Assembly (NCBI GenBank): GCA_937898525.1
Contig: CALCBC010000022.1
Coordinates: 1-53,626 of the forward strand
From: an uncultured Sphingomonadales bacterium
GTDB lineage: Bacteria; Pseudomonadota; Alphaproteobacteria; Sphingomonadales; Sphingomonadaceae
Length of the DNA stretch: 53,626 bases
Direction of reading: 5' to 3'
The notes below the pieces were generated by a model. It did not search any database. It saw nothing but the letters and a program-made list of their open reading frames with translations, and had not been told where the DNA came from. This document shows positions 52,664 through 53,626 of this stretch, piece by piece. The first letter of the stretch is position 1; each line of letters opens with the position of its first letter. A program made the position numbers and the translations under genes.

Positions 52664-53626
52664 ATGAGCCTTTCGCTGGGGAATCCGTCGATGGGCAATG
52701 TGTGGCGCGGGCTTGCCGCAGCGCTGGCGGCGGCGCTTTGTGCGCCGGTGGCTGCGCAGCAGGCGGCTCCGGCCGTCGAGGCGACGCCGGCCGGGGCGGC
52801 CGGTGTGCCCGAATGGGGGATCGCCAGCAGCGACCTGCCGGCCGACCCGGCGGTGCGCTTCGGGCGGCTCGACAACGGCATGCGCTACGCGATCCGGCAC
52901 CACGAGATGCCGCAGGAGGGCGCTGCGGTGCGCCTGTTCGTCGACGTCGGCGCGCGCGAGGAACGCGACGAGGAGCTCGGCGCGGCGCATTTCGTCGAGC
53001 ACATGGCGTTCAACGGGTCGACCAACATTCCCGAGGGCGAGCTGATCCCGCGGCTCGAGCGGCTCGGCCTTGCGTTCGGCGCCGACAGCAATGCGATGGT
53101 GAGCATCGAGTACACGGTCTACATGCTCGACCTGCCGCGTACCGACGACGAGACCGTCGACACGGCGCTCGAGATCATGCGCGAAACCGCCTCCGAGCTG
53201 ACGATCGACCCCGAAGCGGTCGAGCGCGAGCGCGGCGTGATCCTGTCGGAGTACCAGCTGCGCAACGCGCCGCAGCGCCGGCGCGTCGGCCACTACCTGA
53301 CCGCGGCGCTGCCCGACAGCCATGTCGGCGCGCGGGTGACGGCGACGCCGGAAGCGATCCGGGGCATTTCGCCCGAGACGCTGCGCGGGTTCTACCGTGG
53401 CTACTACCGGCCCGAGCGGGCGACGCTGGTCGTCGTCGGCGACTTCGACGTGGCCGAAATGGAAGCCAAGATCAGGGCGCGCTTCGCCGACTGGCGCGCG
53501 AGCGGCGAAGCGCGCGAATCCTACGCGCCGCCGGTCGCTCCGCCGACCGAGCCGCAGATCGCCAACTTCGTCGATCCGTCGATCCCCGAAGTCGTCGAGC
53601 TGCAGGTCTTCTCGTCGTACGAGGCG
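52664..53626 (+). CDS. M16 family metallopeptidase (partial, cut by window end)
   Basis: The first 321 residues of an insulinase-type zinc peptidase, with no stop before the window end. After a probable signal peptide (AAALAAALCAPVAAQQ, to about residue 35), the inverted zinc motif HFVEH lies at residues 109-113. The downstream Glu ligand is expected in the ERERGVILSEYQ helix. Full family members are 900-1000 residues. The ATG at 52664 follows AGGGGGGG. Confidence 0.93.
   Translation, partial: MSLSLGNPSMGNVWRGLAAALAAALCAPVAAQQAAPAVEATPAGAAGVPEWGIASSDLPADPAVRFGRLDNGMRYAIRHHEMPQEGAAVRLFVDVGAREERDEELGAAHFVEHMAFNGSTNIPEGELIPRLERLGLAFGADSNAMVSIEYTVYMLDLPRTDDETVDTALEIMRETASELTIDPEAVERERGVILSEYQLRNAPQRRRVGHYLTAALPDSHVGARVTATPEAIRGISPETLRGFYRGYYRPERATLVVVGDFDVAEMEAKIRARFADWRASGEARESYAPPVAPPTEPQIANFVDPSIPEVVELQVFSSYEA

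Overview
The window is high in G+C and densely coded, and looks like chromosome of an alphaproteobacterium of the order Sphingomonadales. The evidence is an acyl carrier protein followed by a serine palmitoyltransferase (sphingolipid synthesis), CtrA and DivK cell-cycle regulators, a DksA without zinc cysteines, DUF4167 and DUF3572 proteins, and the short dispersed GTCATCC/TTCAGGATGAC-type repeats common in that group. No rRNA, tRNA, CRISPR array, insertion sequence or prophage was seen; most content is housekeeping.

Layout. 1-2390: a promoter pointing left out of the window, then a minus-strand CDC48-type double AAA ATPase. 2391-2801: a gene-free stretch that holds a three-hairpin candidate small RNA on the minus strand. 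2802-5016: an operon of CoA-transferase subunits A and B with an acid phosphatase lipoprotein inserted between them. 5182-8109: glutathione S-transferase, MFS transporter and short-chain dehydrogenase. 8137-15313 (minus strand): metK and lnt, then DUF4167, prmC, prfA and hisS, with dispersed repeats between the last genes. 15495-19681: M61 peptidase, LLM-type flavin oxidoreductase, pyrophosphatase and a small membrane protein. 19855-24554: lptB, rpoN, ctrA, a secreted protein and trmB. 24746-29993: TSUP exporter, MscS channel, MaeB malic enzyme and an HNH nuclease. 30118-33132: gluQRS, a small membrane protein, cobalamin adenosyltransferase, 3-hydroxybutyryl-CoA dehydrogenase and an acidic protein; paired palindromic repeats flank the last two. 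33296-38989 (minus strand): mutS, DUF4112, an orphan peptide-type substrate-binding lipoprotein, PilZ and dksA. 39281-44436: a Sel1 protein behind a CtrA-like box, then a cation module of P-type ATPase, tandem universal stress protein and sodium/calcium antiporter. 44408-47451: a DUF482 acyltransferase, RidA-like protein, HAD hydrolase and DUF3572 protein on the minus strand, divergent from divK. 47442-53626: an orphan Pycsar-effector-like membrane protein, ACP and serine palmitoyltransferase, a GSU2403-type nucleotidyltransferase behind a 19-bp-arm inverted repeat, S41 peptidase divergent from an Lrp regulator, and an M16 peptidase cut by the window end.

The items most worth a second look are the small-RNA candidate at 2507-2614, the long inverted repeat that covers the ribosome-binding site of the nucleotidyltransferase (49651-49696), the orphan Pycsar-type effector (47442-48002), and a shared operator-like motif at 31-43 and 35964-35976. 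I found no multi-gene system that I could defend as wholly new.
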